NCBI RefSeq assembly: GCF_006149045.1
Contig: NZ_VBSN01000039.1
Location: 1-38,137, forward strand
DNA length: 38,137 bases
Direction of reading: 5' to 3'
Source of the DNA: Dyadobacter flavalbus
GTDB taxonomy: Bacteria > Bacteroidota > Bacteroidia > Cytophagales > Spirosomataceae
The position numbers and the translations under genes are program-made. Positions within the stretch are counted from its first letter, which is position 1; every line of letters starts with the position of its first letter. Of the stretch, positions 17,029 through 25,503 are shown piece by piece. The notes below the pieces were generated by a model. It worked only from the letters and a program-made list of their open reading frames with translations, was not told the origin of the DNA and searched no databases.

Positions 17029-17613
17029 CTACTTTTTTGAAGCAGCTGCTGCTTCTGTTTTGTCGGGGTCAACGCCCAGCTTTTTCAGGATCAGGTTTGT
17101 AACATTGTTTTCTTCCGAAGCTGCAAACAAGATGAACGGCGTGGTACCTTGCCCGGCATCCATATTAAAGATATAAACAAAGCCGTTTTCCTGGCCAACA
17201 GCCTGAATGGCAGCATTGATCTTCTTGAAAACCGGTTCGATCAACTGCTGCTGTTTACTTTGCAGCGATTGCTCCGCATTGGTTCTTGATTCCTGAACCC
17301 TGGCCTGCAGGCTTTCCAGTTCCTTTTCTTTGTCGGCCCGGATTACATCAGTTATTTGGGCTGCATTTTTCTGGTATGCAGCCAGCTTTTCCTGAAATTC
17401 CTTTACCGTTTCACTGATTGCTTTTTCAAGCTGTGCTTTGGTTACTTCAAGCTGACTTTGCATTACTTTGCTTTCCGGCAGCCTGCTCAGTACAATATCA
17501 ATATTGGTATAACCGATTCTGGCCTGCCCGGCTGGAATGTTGGTCTGTGCATGAACGGCCGCGTGAAAAAATAAAGCAGCAAAAAAGAAAGTGAGCAGGT
17601 TGCAGTTTTTCAT
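17029..17613 (-). CDS. OmpH/Skp-like periplasmic chaperone
   Basis: 194 residues with a signal peptide (MKNCNLLTFFFAALFFHAAVHAQ). A short strand (ARIGYTNIDIVLSRLPE) is followed by a long coiled coil (about 50-135, SQLEVTKAQLEKAISETVKEFQEKL onwards) and closing strands FVYIFNMD and FILFAASEENNVTNLILKKLG. This is the Skp/OmpH layout, a trimeric chaperone that holds unfolded outer-membrane proteins. The C-terminal tail is rich in Ala and Lys. It lies 35 bases after the membrane-protein gene and is probably the last gene of the sigma-factor operon. Confidence 0.92.
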   Translation of the reverse strand: MKNCNLLTFFFAALFFHAAVHAQTNIPAGQARIGYTNIDIVLSRLPESKVMQSQLEVTKAQLEKAISETVKEFQEKLAAYQKNAAQITDVIRADKEKELESLQARVQESRTNAEQSLQSKQQQLIEPVFKKINAAIQAVGQENGFVYIFNMDAGQGTTPFILFAASEENNVTNLILKKLGVDPDKTEAAAASKK

Positions 17614-17648
17614 TGTAAATGGGATTGGAAGTTGGAATGAAGATTATT

Positions 17649-18344
17649 TTATCTTTTTTGCAGGAAAAGCTTTGGCTCACTGCCGGGATGATGCTCCATA
17701 AAGGCAGGATGATCAAAAAACAACAAATCCATTGACCTGTTTTTCTCTTCCAGCCTGACGATCATTTTCCGTTCTTCTCTTACCCTTTTTGCATGTTCAA
17801 ACATCTGAAGCAACGGCGTGAGGGTATCATGCGGCTGCTCCGCAAAGGCTGTTTCCAAAACCGGTTTTTCTTCCTGCATTCCGGCAGCGGCCAGTACTTG
17901 CACGGAATCCGTTTCAGGCAGATTCAATGCATCATACGCTTCTTTTATCATTTCATCTGCATTCCTATTATGCGCTTGATGAAGTGCTTTGCGGTAAGTT
18001 TTATTACGTTCCCCGGATCGGACTGTATATTTTTGATGACCAGCAGCATTGCTTTGTAAAAGTGCCTGGTTCCGGACGGGTTGTGCTTTTCCGGAATGTG
18101 TCTTCACATTGTTTCCGTCGCTTACTGCTGCCGCATTTTCCTGCTTGTAAACAGCAGACCACGCCAGAAAGCCGAGGATCAATACAGCCGACGCAGCCGC
18201 ATATGGCCGCCATATACTTAACGGATGCTTCTGCCGGCGTTGTTCTACTTTTGCCCAGATCTTTTCAGCATTCCAGTCCTCTGATGCGGCGGATGAGCGT
18301 TCGGCCGTCTGCCTGATTTTATCAAATAACTTTTCGTTTTGCAT
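17649..18344 (-). CDS. Single-pass membrane protein, probable anti-sigma factor
   Basis: 231 residues. A cytoplasmic N-terminus (MQNEKLFDKIRQTAERSSAASEDWNAEKIWAKVEQRR) is followed by one helix (about 49-65, AAASAVLILGFLAWSAV) and a long low-complexity periplasmic part. The start codon overlaps the end of the sigma-factor gene by 23 bases, a sign of translational coupling. That layout is usual for ECF anti-sigma factors, but no ZAS or FecR domain is recognisable. ATG 18344 is preferred to TTG 18362. The inference rests mainly on position and topology. Confidence 0.7.
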   Translation of the reverse strand: MQNEKLFDKIRQTAERSSAASEDWNAEKIWAKVEQRRQKHPLSIWRPYAAASAVLILGFLAWSAVYKQENAAAVSDGNNVKTHSGKAQPVRNQALLQSNAAGHQKYTVRSGERNKTYRKALHQAHNRNADEMIKEAYDALNLPETDSVQVLAAAGMQEEKPVLETAFAEQPHDTLTPLLQMFEHAKRVREERKMIVRLEEKNRSMDLLFFDHPAFMEHHPGSEPKLFLQKR

Positions 18345-18876
18345 ACACCGGGTCCAGTTCAATAATTCTTTTTTGTAACAAACTTTTTGCCTTGCTTAGC
18401 TGCGACTTGGAAGTTCCCGTGCTGATTCCCAGCAATTCAGCTATTTCTGAATGCGAGTAACCTTCAATTTCATACAGGTTGAAAACGGTGCGGTAACCGT
18501 CAGGCAGCGATTCGATAACCCTGAAAATTTCTTCGGCTGATAAATTTTCAATTGTTGCATCATCCACATAACAGGCATCTTCCTCAGCATCCATGACTAT
18601 TTCAAACCGCTTTTCCTTTTTCAGGATTTTCAGGCATTCATTCACAACAATTCTTTTCATCCACATTTCAAACGGAGGAATGGCAACAAAACGGCATGTA
18701 TGTATTTTCTGAAAAATGATAAATACTGCTTTGGCCACCGCATCTTCCGCCTTCACCGTATCGGGTAAATATCTCCGGGCCAGCCGGTACAGCATCTTTC
18801 CATAGCAATCGAACAATATCCGTTGTGCACAAACATCTCTGTTCTGGGCTTCATGAATGATGGAAAGTGTAATCAA
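18322..18876 (-). CDS. ECF-type RNA polymerase sigma factor
   Basis: 184 residues. Region 2 covers about residues 20-90 (LFDCYGKMLYRLARRYLPDTVKAEDAVAKAVFIIFQKI, then PPFEMWMKRIVVNECL). Region 4 covers about 125-180 (LPDGYRTVFNLYEIEGYSHSEIAELLGISTGTSKSQLSKAKSLLQ). The reading frame stays open for about 140 bases upstream but holds no ATG or GTG; TTG at 18876 is the first possible start and gives a normal N-terminus. It probably drives its own operon with the membrane protein and the OmpH chaperone, in the manner of an envelope-stress response. Confidence 0.92.
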   Translation of the reverse strand: MITLSIIHEAQNRDVCAQRILFDCYGKMLYRLARRYLPDTVKAEDAVAKAVFIIFQKIHTCRFVAIPPFEMWMKRIVVNECLKILKKEKRFEIVMDAEEDACYVDDATIENLSAEEIFRVIESLPDGYRTVFNLYEIEGYSHSEIAELLGISTGTSKSQLSKAKSLLQKRIIELDPVYAKRKVI

Positions 18877-19135
18877 GATCTTTATGGATAAACTATGGTA
18901 ATAATATTCCGGAAGTCCAAACGGTTGCCTGTCCTCAAAAACTTTTCTGGATTCCTGAATATAACAGTCGCAGGAAGAGGTGGGATTTGTTGCAGAAAAT
19001 TTAAAATGAAAATTACGGGTACGTTACCGTTGGTACAACAAGATAGTACAGGCGCTAATTTTGCTAAGGATCTGACGGAATTTTGTAATTGATTTACGTA
19101 GAAAAATTTCAATGCACATACTATTCATTTGACTA

Positions 19136-19339
19136 ATGACCATTTCAAATACGACTCCCGCACTGGAGAGCATACAACATTATCTTACGCTATCGCCATT
19201 CAGCAAATTCTTACAAATCACCTTCAGAACCTTTGTTCAGAGGACATATTCAGGACTTGCAAGATGCCTTCCGAAGCATTCGATGGATATTATGCAAGCA
19301 TCAATCGGATTAGCGACAAAAGTTTTCAAAGGATTATGA
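19136..19339 (+). CDS. Possible small basic peptide upstream of the ThiF-like gene
   Basis: A 67-codon ATG frame ending 37 bases before the ThiF-like gene. The product starts MTISNTTPALESIQHYLTLS and has an Arg/Lys- and aromatic-rich middle (FSKFLQITFRTFVQRTYSGLARCLPK) with one cysteine; parts could form amphipathic helices. An overlapping TTG frame (19129-19347) is less convincing. I recognise no family. If translated it could be a partner or substrate of the enzymes that follow, but this is inference from position only. Confidence 0.4.
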   Translation: MTISNTTPALESIQHYLTLSPFSKFLQITFRTFVQRTYSGLARCLPKHSMDIMQASIGLATKVFKGL

Positions 19340-19376
19340 AGAAGTAATAATTTTTATAACAGTTGGTTTATTTTCA

Positions 19377-20483
19377 ATGGCATCTTCACTCTGTAAACAA
19401 GACTCAGCACCAGTAAGTCATTCCTATCAGCCTATGTTTTTCCGTTTGACAAAAGTGGAAGATCAGGAAAGATTAAATTCTTTGCTTGCAGCAACTGAGG
19501 GCATTTTTTATCATGATTCTGTTTATGAACAGTTAAAAGAGTTAATCAAGATACGAAACCCGCAATCCCGGTTAGCTGAAAACGATTATAAAGAAATAAT
19601 TGATTTTCACCTGAACAACTGCAGCATGGAACAATATGGAACCTGGGTTTTCTATCCCTGGTCTAAGCGACTGGTTCATATGCTGGATTATGAGGAATTT
19701 TTGGAAGTCAGGACATCGCGGAACATCTATAAAATTACACCTGAAGAGCAGCAAATTCTGATACAAAAAAGGATTGGAATAGTAGGACTTTCTGTTGGAC
19801 ATGCAATTGCGCTTACACTTACAACGGAAAGATGCTGTGGAGAATTGAGATTAGCGGATTTTGACAGCCTGGAACTAAGTAATTTAAACCGTGTACGCAC
19901 CGGCGTTCACAATCTCGGATTACCCAAAGTAGTTATTGCAGCCCGGGAAATCATGGAAATTGACCCGTACCTAAGCGTTACATGTTTTACCGAAGGCTTA
20001 ACAGAAGATAATCTGGATTCCTTTTTTCTGCATAACGGTAAAATTGATCTACTCGTGGAGGAATGTGACGGGCTGGACTGCAAGATTTTCAGCAGACAAA
20101 AAGCCCGGCAATTAGGCATTCCGGTTTTAATGGATACCAACGACCGGGGAATGCTGGACATTGAAAGATTTGATCTGGAACCGGGCCGGGCATTGTTACA
20201 CGGACTGATTGAACATCTGGAACCTGAAAATCTCAAAACACTAACCAGTGCAGAAAAAGTCGCCTTGGTCGTAAAAATCCTGGGTGATGAACAAATTTCG
20301 GAACGTTGCAGGATATCCATGTCAGAAATCGGAAAATCAATAACCGCCTGGCCTCAGCTGGCCTCATCCGTTATGCTGGGCGGAGCAATGGTTACAGACG
20401 TTTCACGAAGAATTCTGCTTGGCCAGTTACATACGTCTGGAAGGTTTTATGTTGATCTTGATGAAATAGTTAAAAATCAGTAA
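19377..20483 (+). CDS. ThiF/E1-like adenylating enzyme, Rv1355c type, without nitroreductase domain
   Basis: 368 residues. An N-terminal domain (1-120, with GTWVFYPWSKRLVHMLDYEEF) precedes a ThiF/MoeB fold: nucleotide loop GIVGLSVG (134-141), acidic strand LADFDSLELSNLNRVRTG (159-176) equal to the E1 DxD...SNLNR motif, Lys184, and LLVEECDGLDCK (225-235). E1-like enzymes adenylate carboxyl groups. The conserved ends MDTNDRGMLDIERFD and ITAWPQLASSVMLGGAM match what I recall of Rv1355c-family proteins. Long members carry a C-terminal nitroreductase domain; this one stops before it. There is no CxxC zinc pair and no obvious catalytic Cys loop. The GNAT-like gene follows after 102 bases on the same strand. 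Confidence 0.85.
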   Translation: MASSLCKQDSAPVSHSYQPMFFRLTKVEDQERLNSLLAATEGIFYHDSVYEQLKELIKIRNPQSRLAENDYKEIIDFHLNNCSMEQYGTWVFYPWSKRLVHMLDYEEFLEVRTSRNIYKITPEEQQILIQKRIGIVGLSVGHAIALTLTTERCCGELRLADFDSLELSNLNRVRTGVHNLGLPKVVIAAREIMEIDPYLSVTCFTEGLTEDNLDSFFLHNGKIDLLVEECDGLDCKIFSRQKARQLGIPVLMDTNDRGMLDIERFDLEPGRALLHGLIEHLEPENLKTLTSAEKVALVVKILGDEQISERCRISMSEIGKSITAWPQLASSVMLGGAMVTDVSRRILLGQLHTSGRFYVDLDEIVKNQ

Positions 20484-20585
20484 TGCATAATTTTCTTCAA
20501 TAAGTAGTTAAAAGATTTCGGAAAAACACCTTCTGAAAAGTCCGGTTTTGTATAATAGTGTAAATGGCTTGGCCCAATAATAAGC

Positions 20586-21305
20586 ATGAACTTTGTTATG
20601 AGTATTTTTAAAGCAAGCGATAATATTCCTGCTTGTTACCAGTATATTGAACATCATCAAAAAATGTTGAAAAAATATAATGCTGCAAACATCACTTCCG
20701 GTATTTCAGACTGGATCGAAAATGAGCATACTTATTTGTTACTTCTCCGGTCATATCCGGATTCAGCATTGTTTGGTGGTGCCAGGATTCAAATCAAGAA
20801 TTCAGGTTTACTTCTTCCCGTCGAAAAAGCATTAAAAGATTACCAAGAAAATCTGTTAAGCAAAGTAGCTTTTTCATTCCATCGGGTTGCCGAATTATGC
20901 GGTGTTTGGTTTAAATTCAACAAAAATGCAATCGGTTGTGGTTTCAGCAGCATGCAACTGATTCGTTCGGCAGTTGCCATTGCACCGCAGCTTCAAATTG
21001 ACCGGCTTTTGGCTTTTTGTTCACCAACTACTTTTCCCCTATGCCTAAATACCGGCGGACAAGTTGTGAGTGAAGTCGGTGATCAGGGAAAATTACTTTA
21101 TCCGAATGCTGCTATTGTATCTACTTTGGTTGTGTACGATGATCTTGTAAATCTGAAACACGCCCGCAAACAGGAAAAGGAAATAATATTTAGTTTACGT
21201 CAAGACTCCTTCCATCCGATGACTTTTAAAGGTATTCTTGGTGAAGGAACACTGCATTTTGATTTAGATCTGATCACTGAAATGGACAAGTTGGAAGCAG
21301 TGTAA
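20586..21305 (+). CDS. GNAT-like / autoinducer-synthase-like acyltransferase
   Basis: 239 residues. The middle has the GNAT layout: ALFGGARIQIKNSGLLLPVE (strand pair near 65-85), then VAELCGVWFKFNKNAIGCGFSSMQLIRSAVAIA (about 105-140), where the loop before the helix resembles the acyl-CoA pyrophosphate loop. RLLAFCSPTTFPLCLNTGGQV and GDQGKLLYPN follow. The order recalls N-acyl amino acid or homoserine-lactone synthases, but no family can be named with certainty. ATG at 20598 (MSIFKASDN) is an alternative start. It is probably co-transcribed with the E1-like gene, although TATAAT-like sequence at about 20552 could give it its own promoter. Confidence 0.65.
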   Translation: MNFVMSIFKASDNIPACYQYIEHHQKMLKKYNAANITSGISDWIENEHTYLLLLRSYPDSALFGGARIQIKNSGLLLPVEKALKDYQENLLSKVAFSFHRVAELCGVWFKFNKNAIGCGFSSMQLIRSAVAIAPQLQIDRLLAFCSPTTFPLCLNTGGQVVSEVGDQGKLLYPNAAIVSTLVVYDDLVNLKHARKQEKEIIFSLRQDSFHPMTFKGILGEGTLHFDLDLITEMDKLEAV

Positions 21306-21460
21306 TTCATGTACAAATGCCCGTTACAGAAAATGTGAAGTTCCTGGGTAACGATCAGGAACATGTAAAACGGATTTTAGCTTTTTAATGTGTCTTACAC
21401 TTAATCTCTTGGTCAAAGACAAGTGAAAAAGAATCCTTATGTCTTATTAAATAAAAATGT

Positions 21461-21511
21461 TTTATGCATCAGCAGATTTAATTTTTACTGATGCATAAAG
21501 CATTGTTTGTT
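21461..21511 (+). terminator. Intrinsic terminator after the E1/GNAT locus
   Basis: Perfect 12-bp arms TTTATGCATCAG (21461-21472) and CTGATGCATAAA (21488-21499) enclose a 15-base loop, with a T-rich stretch (TTTGTTTTTTT) about 5-10 bases later. It lies between convergent genes and may serve both. Confidence 0.65.
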
Positions 21512-21577
21512 TTTTTAATTATAAAATATTACGATTGATCGGAACCCGGTTAAGCAAGTTAACCCCGCACAAATGCT

Positions 21578-24271
21578 TTACTCCACTATAACAATCTTCT
21601 GCGTTTCCGTTCTTGCGTCCTGGCCGGTCAACTGAAGTATATAGCTGCCCGGTGTCAGCCCTTGTACGGAAAAGCTGATTATGCCGTTTGTTGCGCTTGT
21701 GTTCATCTGCTTTGCAGTGGTGCCGTCCGTTCTGATCAGTTGCACATCAAACCGGCTTGCCTCCCAGGTCTGAATATTCAGCTGATCTCTGACCGGATTC
21801 GGGTATACCATCATGGATTGTATGTTGCTGGACGCTTTGGTACTTTCTTCTGTTTCTGCGAATTCAGCCAGCCGGCTTTCGTCATTCTTGTGTTTTCCTG
21901 CGTCCACATTCATGTAGGCTATGCCATTTACACTGAACTTCGCCCTCCGGTACATGAGCGTGCCTTTGTATTTGAACGATCCGCTCATCCCGAAATCCGC
22001 GTCCCAGCCGTTTGCACCAACGCCTAACTGAAAGCCTATACTCCTGTTGGTTGGAGAATGCGCAATAAAAAGTTTACCGGAAAGATCGCCTGTGCCTTTC
22101 AGGTAACTTTCATTGCTCAGCTCCCAGAACAGCCAGTCCTGATGGAATTTGGCAGCAGCCTGAATGGAAGCCTGACTCAATGCTGTATACGTTCTTCCTT
22201 TGGCACTCCAGCTTTTCCAGTCATGTTTATAGATCAGCTTCAAATACACCTCAAAACCGATATCCTTGTTATCGCGGTGAACGATCCTGCCCGTTATGAC
22301 GGCCGTCTTTCCGTTATCCACCAGCTGCGCTTTTCTTTCCCAGACAAATTTCTGAAGTATCTTTTCATTAAAGATAAATGCCCACGGACAACTTGAACAT
22401 ACGGGCCGGCTTGGGCGCCAGTCTTTGAGCCAGTATTTGACAGGGTAACTACTGACCATTCCGGCACGTTCATAAGCACCCATATCTACATTCGGGCCTT
22501 GCTGCCTTGCTGCACCAGCAAAATCCGTTGTGACGCCTGTCAGGCCGTCTGCTGAATTGTTGCCTTTGTCCACCGGAGCTGCCGCCGCATTCAGCCGCAG
22601 GCCGTCATCCGAAGTGCCCGCAACATTATCTGCTCCGTCCGGATCGGCTGCATTCACAAATCCCGGATCGATATCAATGTTGCCGCCCTTATTGGTACCG
22701 GCAGTCCCGTTCCATGCGCCGCTTCCGCCCGAACTCTGAACAAGCGAGTAAGCGATGTCTATGATGCCCGTCGATGAAATCTGTGCCCCGCTTACACCGG
22801 CAGTATTTCCCCATAGAATGGAATTTTCAACATAGGTATGCAGGAATTCCACGGAATTAAGAATAAATCCCTGATTGTAAATGGCGCCTCCATTTTTGCC
22901 TGCATGGTTTCCGGTGAAAGTACAGTTTGTAATTTGCGGCGTCAGTTCCGGTATGTAGCTTCCGTTTTCTTCCAGGCCCATAACCCGGACAAAATTGGCA
23001 ATGGCACCGCCCTGATCCATTGCCTGATTGCCTGAAAAAACGCAGCCGACGTAACTTGGCGTCAGTTTACCCGCATCACTCAGATGCACGGCTGCACCGC
23101 CCCAAGCTGTAACGTTGCCGCTGGCACTGTTGGCATAAAAGCCGCAGTTAACAAACTTTGGTGCTGAAATGCCGAGTATTTCTGTCTGAGACCTGTTTGT
23201 GGTCATGTATACGGCTCCGCCTCCGCCGCCTTCGTATGCGCCCGTGGGATTGCCGGTGGTTGTATTGCCAAAAAAGTAACAGTTCGTAAAGCTGGCATTG
23301 GAGGCCACCATGCCCACGCCCCCGCCTGAACCCGGAAGCGTACTGTTGTCTGGTGAAACTGCGGTCACTTTGTTGGAGCGGAAACAGACTGAATCAAGCA
23401 CGGCATGGTCACCAACCAGATAGATGGCACCGCCGCGTCTGAATGCTTCATTTTCCCTGAACTCCGATCTTCTGATCTTTGGCTGGTAATTGCCGGCATT
23501 GAAGGAGCCTATATTGATTGCGCCGCCTGCAACATTCGATTTATTGGCGATGAATCTACAGTTCTCAATCAGCGAGATTACTGCACCGCCCGTCGGTGCG
23601 GAATTACAGAAAAAAGCCCCGCCTTCGGAAGCCGCATAGTTTCCCTGGAATGTGGAATTGACAATCGTCGGGCTGCTGGCGTTAATGGCTCCGCTCAGCT
23701 GATTGTACCAGCCCCCGCCATCCTGATTGGCATCGGTGATCACAGCCGGGCTCATTGCCCTGCCGGCCGTAACCACAAATCCGTCCAGCCTTGTAGCAGC
23801 GCTGACGTTACTGGTGTAAATGACATGATAAGCATTATTTCCATTGATCTGACCGGTATTTTCCGCAATGGAATTGCCGTCGGGATTGAGGTCATTGTTG
23901 TCAATGTCGCCGCTCAGAATGGTGATATTCGTTAAAAAATTCCGGTCATTCCGGTTGACTTCAGTACCGGCAAAGCCGCCGTACAAAGCAACGCCGGAAG
24001 GGATTTTGAAAGTGGCTTCCTGAGGTTCCGTGACACCGTTTCCATTCGCATCAAACAACGTACTCGGCTTGTACACTCCTTTTTTTACCCAGATTTCATC
24101 TCCATTCATCGCGGAGGCGAGCGCAGTTGATAAACTGGTGTAGGCATTGTCCCAGCTGCTGCCGTCATTGCTGCCGGAAGCAGCTGGATTCACATAAATA
24201 ATAGCGGCTGCGGATAATAAATTGGGGAACAGGCATAGCAAAACTATGCGGAAGTAAAAGTTGGCTTTCAT
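21578..24271 (-). CDS. Large secreted right-handed beta-helix protein with T9SS sorting domain
   Basis: 897 residues with a signal peptide (cut near LSAAA). IIYVNPAASGSNDGSSWDNAYTSL opens a parallel beta-helix region to about residue 605, with many GGAIY/GGAV and NCTFTGN-type coils typical of polymorphic 'choice-of-anchor' outer-membrane or pectate-lyase-like folds. About 610-800 is a separate domain I do not recognise (YWLKDWRPSRP to NGIAYMNVDAG), containing CSSCPW. The end, MVYPNPVRDQLNIQTW to TQKIVIVE, is a T9SS type A domain. No catalytic residues can be assigned; binding or degrading glycans at the surface is plausible. ATG 24271 is preferred to GTG 24274. Confidence 0.88.
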   Translation of the reverse strand: MKANFYFRIVLLCLFPNLLSAAAIIYVNPAASGSNDGSSWDNAYTSLSTALASAMNGDEIWVKKGVYKPSTLFDANGNGVTEPQEATFKIPSGVALYGGFAGTEVNRNDRNFLTNITILSGDIDNNDLNPDGNSIAENTGQINGNNAYHVIYTSNVSAATRLDGFVVTAGRAMSPAVITDANQDGGGWYNQLSGAINASSPTIVNSTFQGNYAASEGGAFFCNSAPTGGAVISLIENCRFIANKSNVAGGAINIGSFNAGNYQPKIRRSEFRENEAFRRGGAIYLVGDHAVLDSVCFRSNKVTAVSPDNSTLPGSGGGVGMVASNASFTNCYFFGNTTTGNPTGAYEGGGGGAVYMTTNRSQTEILGISAPKFVNCGFYANSASGNVTAWGGAAVHLSDAGKLTPSYVGCVFSGNQAMDQGGAIANFVRVMGLEENGSYIPELTPQITNCTFTGNHAGKNGGAIYNQGFILNSVEFLHTYVENSILWGNTAGVSGAQISSTGIIDIAYSLVQSSGGSGAWNGTAGTNKGGNIDIDPGFVNAADPDGADNVAGTSDDGLRLNAAAAPVDKGNNSADGLTGVTTDFAGAARQQGPNVDMGAYERAGMVSSYPVKYWLKDWRPSRPVCSSCPWAFIFNEKILQKFVWERKAQLVDNGKTAVITGRIVHRDNKDIGFEVYLKLIYKHDWKSWSAKGRTYTALSQASIQAAAKFHQDWLFWELSNESYLKGTGDLSGKLFIAHSPTNRSIGFQLGVGANGWDADFGMSGSFKYKGTLMYRRAKFSVNGIAYMNVDAGKHKNDESRLAEFAETEESTKASSNIQSMMVYPNPVRDQLNIQTWEASRFDVQLIRTDGTTAKQMNTSATNGIISFSVQGLTPGSYILQLTGQDARTETQKIVIVE

Positions 24272-24494
24272 CACTGAAGTTTAAAATAAGTGAACTGTTA
24301 AACAACTTACAGTAAATCCCGATGCAGAGAACTTTCAGGAATTCCTGCAATTTTCCGCCAAAAATAAAGCGTTTGATTTGTTACCTGATCACGAAGGATA
24401 TTGTAATATTCTGAATTTTTACTAAACGGCAACAAGATCCGGTTTGCTGCTAAATTTGTTCATAAATAAAGCAGTTTGTATATAAATAAAAAAA

Positions 24495-24517
24495 CCGGCA
24501 AGTACATTGCTTGCCGG
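24495..24517 (-). terminator. Intrinsic terminator of the small membrane-protein gene
   Basis: Arms CCGGCAAG (24495-24502) and CTTGCCGG (24510-24517) enclose a 7-base loop. Read on the minus strand, the stem is followed by seven T residues (24494-24488). It lies 79 bases after the stop codon of the gene at 24596. The rest of the gap between the two minus-strand genes (24272-24595) shows nothing else. Confidence 0.85.
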
Positions 24518-24595
24518 CTGCAATTTGCAATTTCCATGCAACATTCCACTCGGAAATTAAAGCCTTAATTACTGCTGGAATACTGAAAAACCAAG

Positions 24596-24865
24596 CTATT
24601 TATACCATGAATTGCCGGTATTATCTTTGATAAGATAAGCACCTGCAATGGCCATCAGGCCAAAGTAAAAAGGCAATGAAGTAGTGTAACCGGCTTGTCC
24701 GGATTCCGCAATAAACCCGCTCCACACACCTCTTCTCACTACATTCCTCAGCAGGTTTTTATCCAGGAAAATTTCAATCATAAAGGCTAATACGCTGATT
24801 AACGGCGGAGTTAACAATATGTACCCAACGATTTTACTGAGATTAATCTGCTTTTTGACGTCCAT
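24596..24865 (-). CDS. Small two-helix membrane protein
   Basis: 89 residues. Helices at about 12-32 (IVGYILLTPPLISVLAFMIEI) and 64-78 (SLPFYFGLMAIAGAY), separated by a polar loop with LRNVVRRGVWSGFIAESG. It has a basic N-terminus and no recognised domain. It stands alone, with its own terminator 79 bases downstream. Function unknown. Confidence 0.65.
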   Translation of the reverse strand: MDVKKQINLSKIVGYILLTPPLISVLAFMIEIFLDKNLLRNVVRRGVWSGFIAESGQAGYTTSLPFYFGLMAIAGAYLIKDNTGNSWYK

Positions 24866-25503
24866 ACTGTTGTTTTTTGAAGATTGGTTGAGTTTGTCCT
24901 TTTACCTTTTTGTACCTGAAAACTGTTGCTTTCAGGCTGTATATTACATATTTTATTTATACACCAAAACAAAACCCGCTTTAACTTTTCCGATTATTTT
25001 AATCGGGATCAATCATCATCTGCGCTGATGGCTGTCTGCCTATTTTTAAAGCCATGTATTAAACATGTAAAAAAACAGGACAAGACTCTTTCGTTTCTTT
25101 ATTTAATTGTATAGTAAATCGGCATTTCATCCTTGTTAAACATTAAATTATTAAGTTGGAAACAGAGGTAAAAAGGAGTATTGTCAAAGATTTTCAAAAG
25201 CAATTTTAAACTAATAATAAAGTAACTTAAAGTTGACATTAACAGGATTTGAATAAACTGAATTTCAATAATTATAAAACCTTGTTTAAAAAATTCATAA
25301 ACTGTAAAACACTTTTATATAATGCCAGAAAACCGGTTTTTTTCTTTGTCTCTTTTCATATACTTAAACACCCTGCCTACAAGAAATCAAGCATTGGAAA
25401 CCTTGTTCATTCAGGATGACGGACCAGCAAGGAAATCCGGACACGGTCGGTTTGCACGCTTTTTGTGCAGTGAATGAAATCTTACTTATCAGGAACACAA
25501 ACC
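24866..25503. other. AT-rich intergenic region
   Basis: 638 bases without a believable gene. A 7-bp hairpin with a 3-base loop (CCGATTA / TAATCGG, 24990-25006) is the only structure I see, with no T-run on either side. No exact TAnnTTTG was found ahead of the gene at 25504. Confidence 0.4.

Noticed and set aside
19129..19347. 72-codon frame overlapping the small peptide candidate
   Set aside because: It needs a TTG start and has a less protein-like composition than the ATG frame at 19136; only one can be real and neither is proven.
20540..20560. Sigma-70-like TATAAT before the GNAT-like gene
   Set aside because: Bacteroidota housekeeping promoters use TAnnTTTG and no matching -33 element is present, so it is not listed as a promoter.
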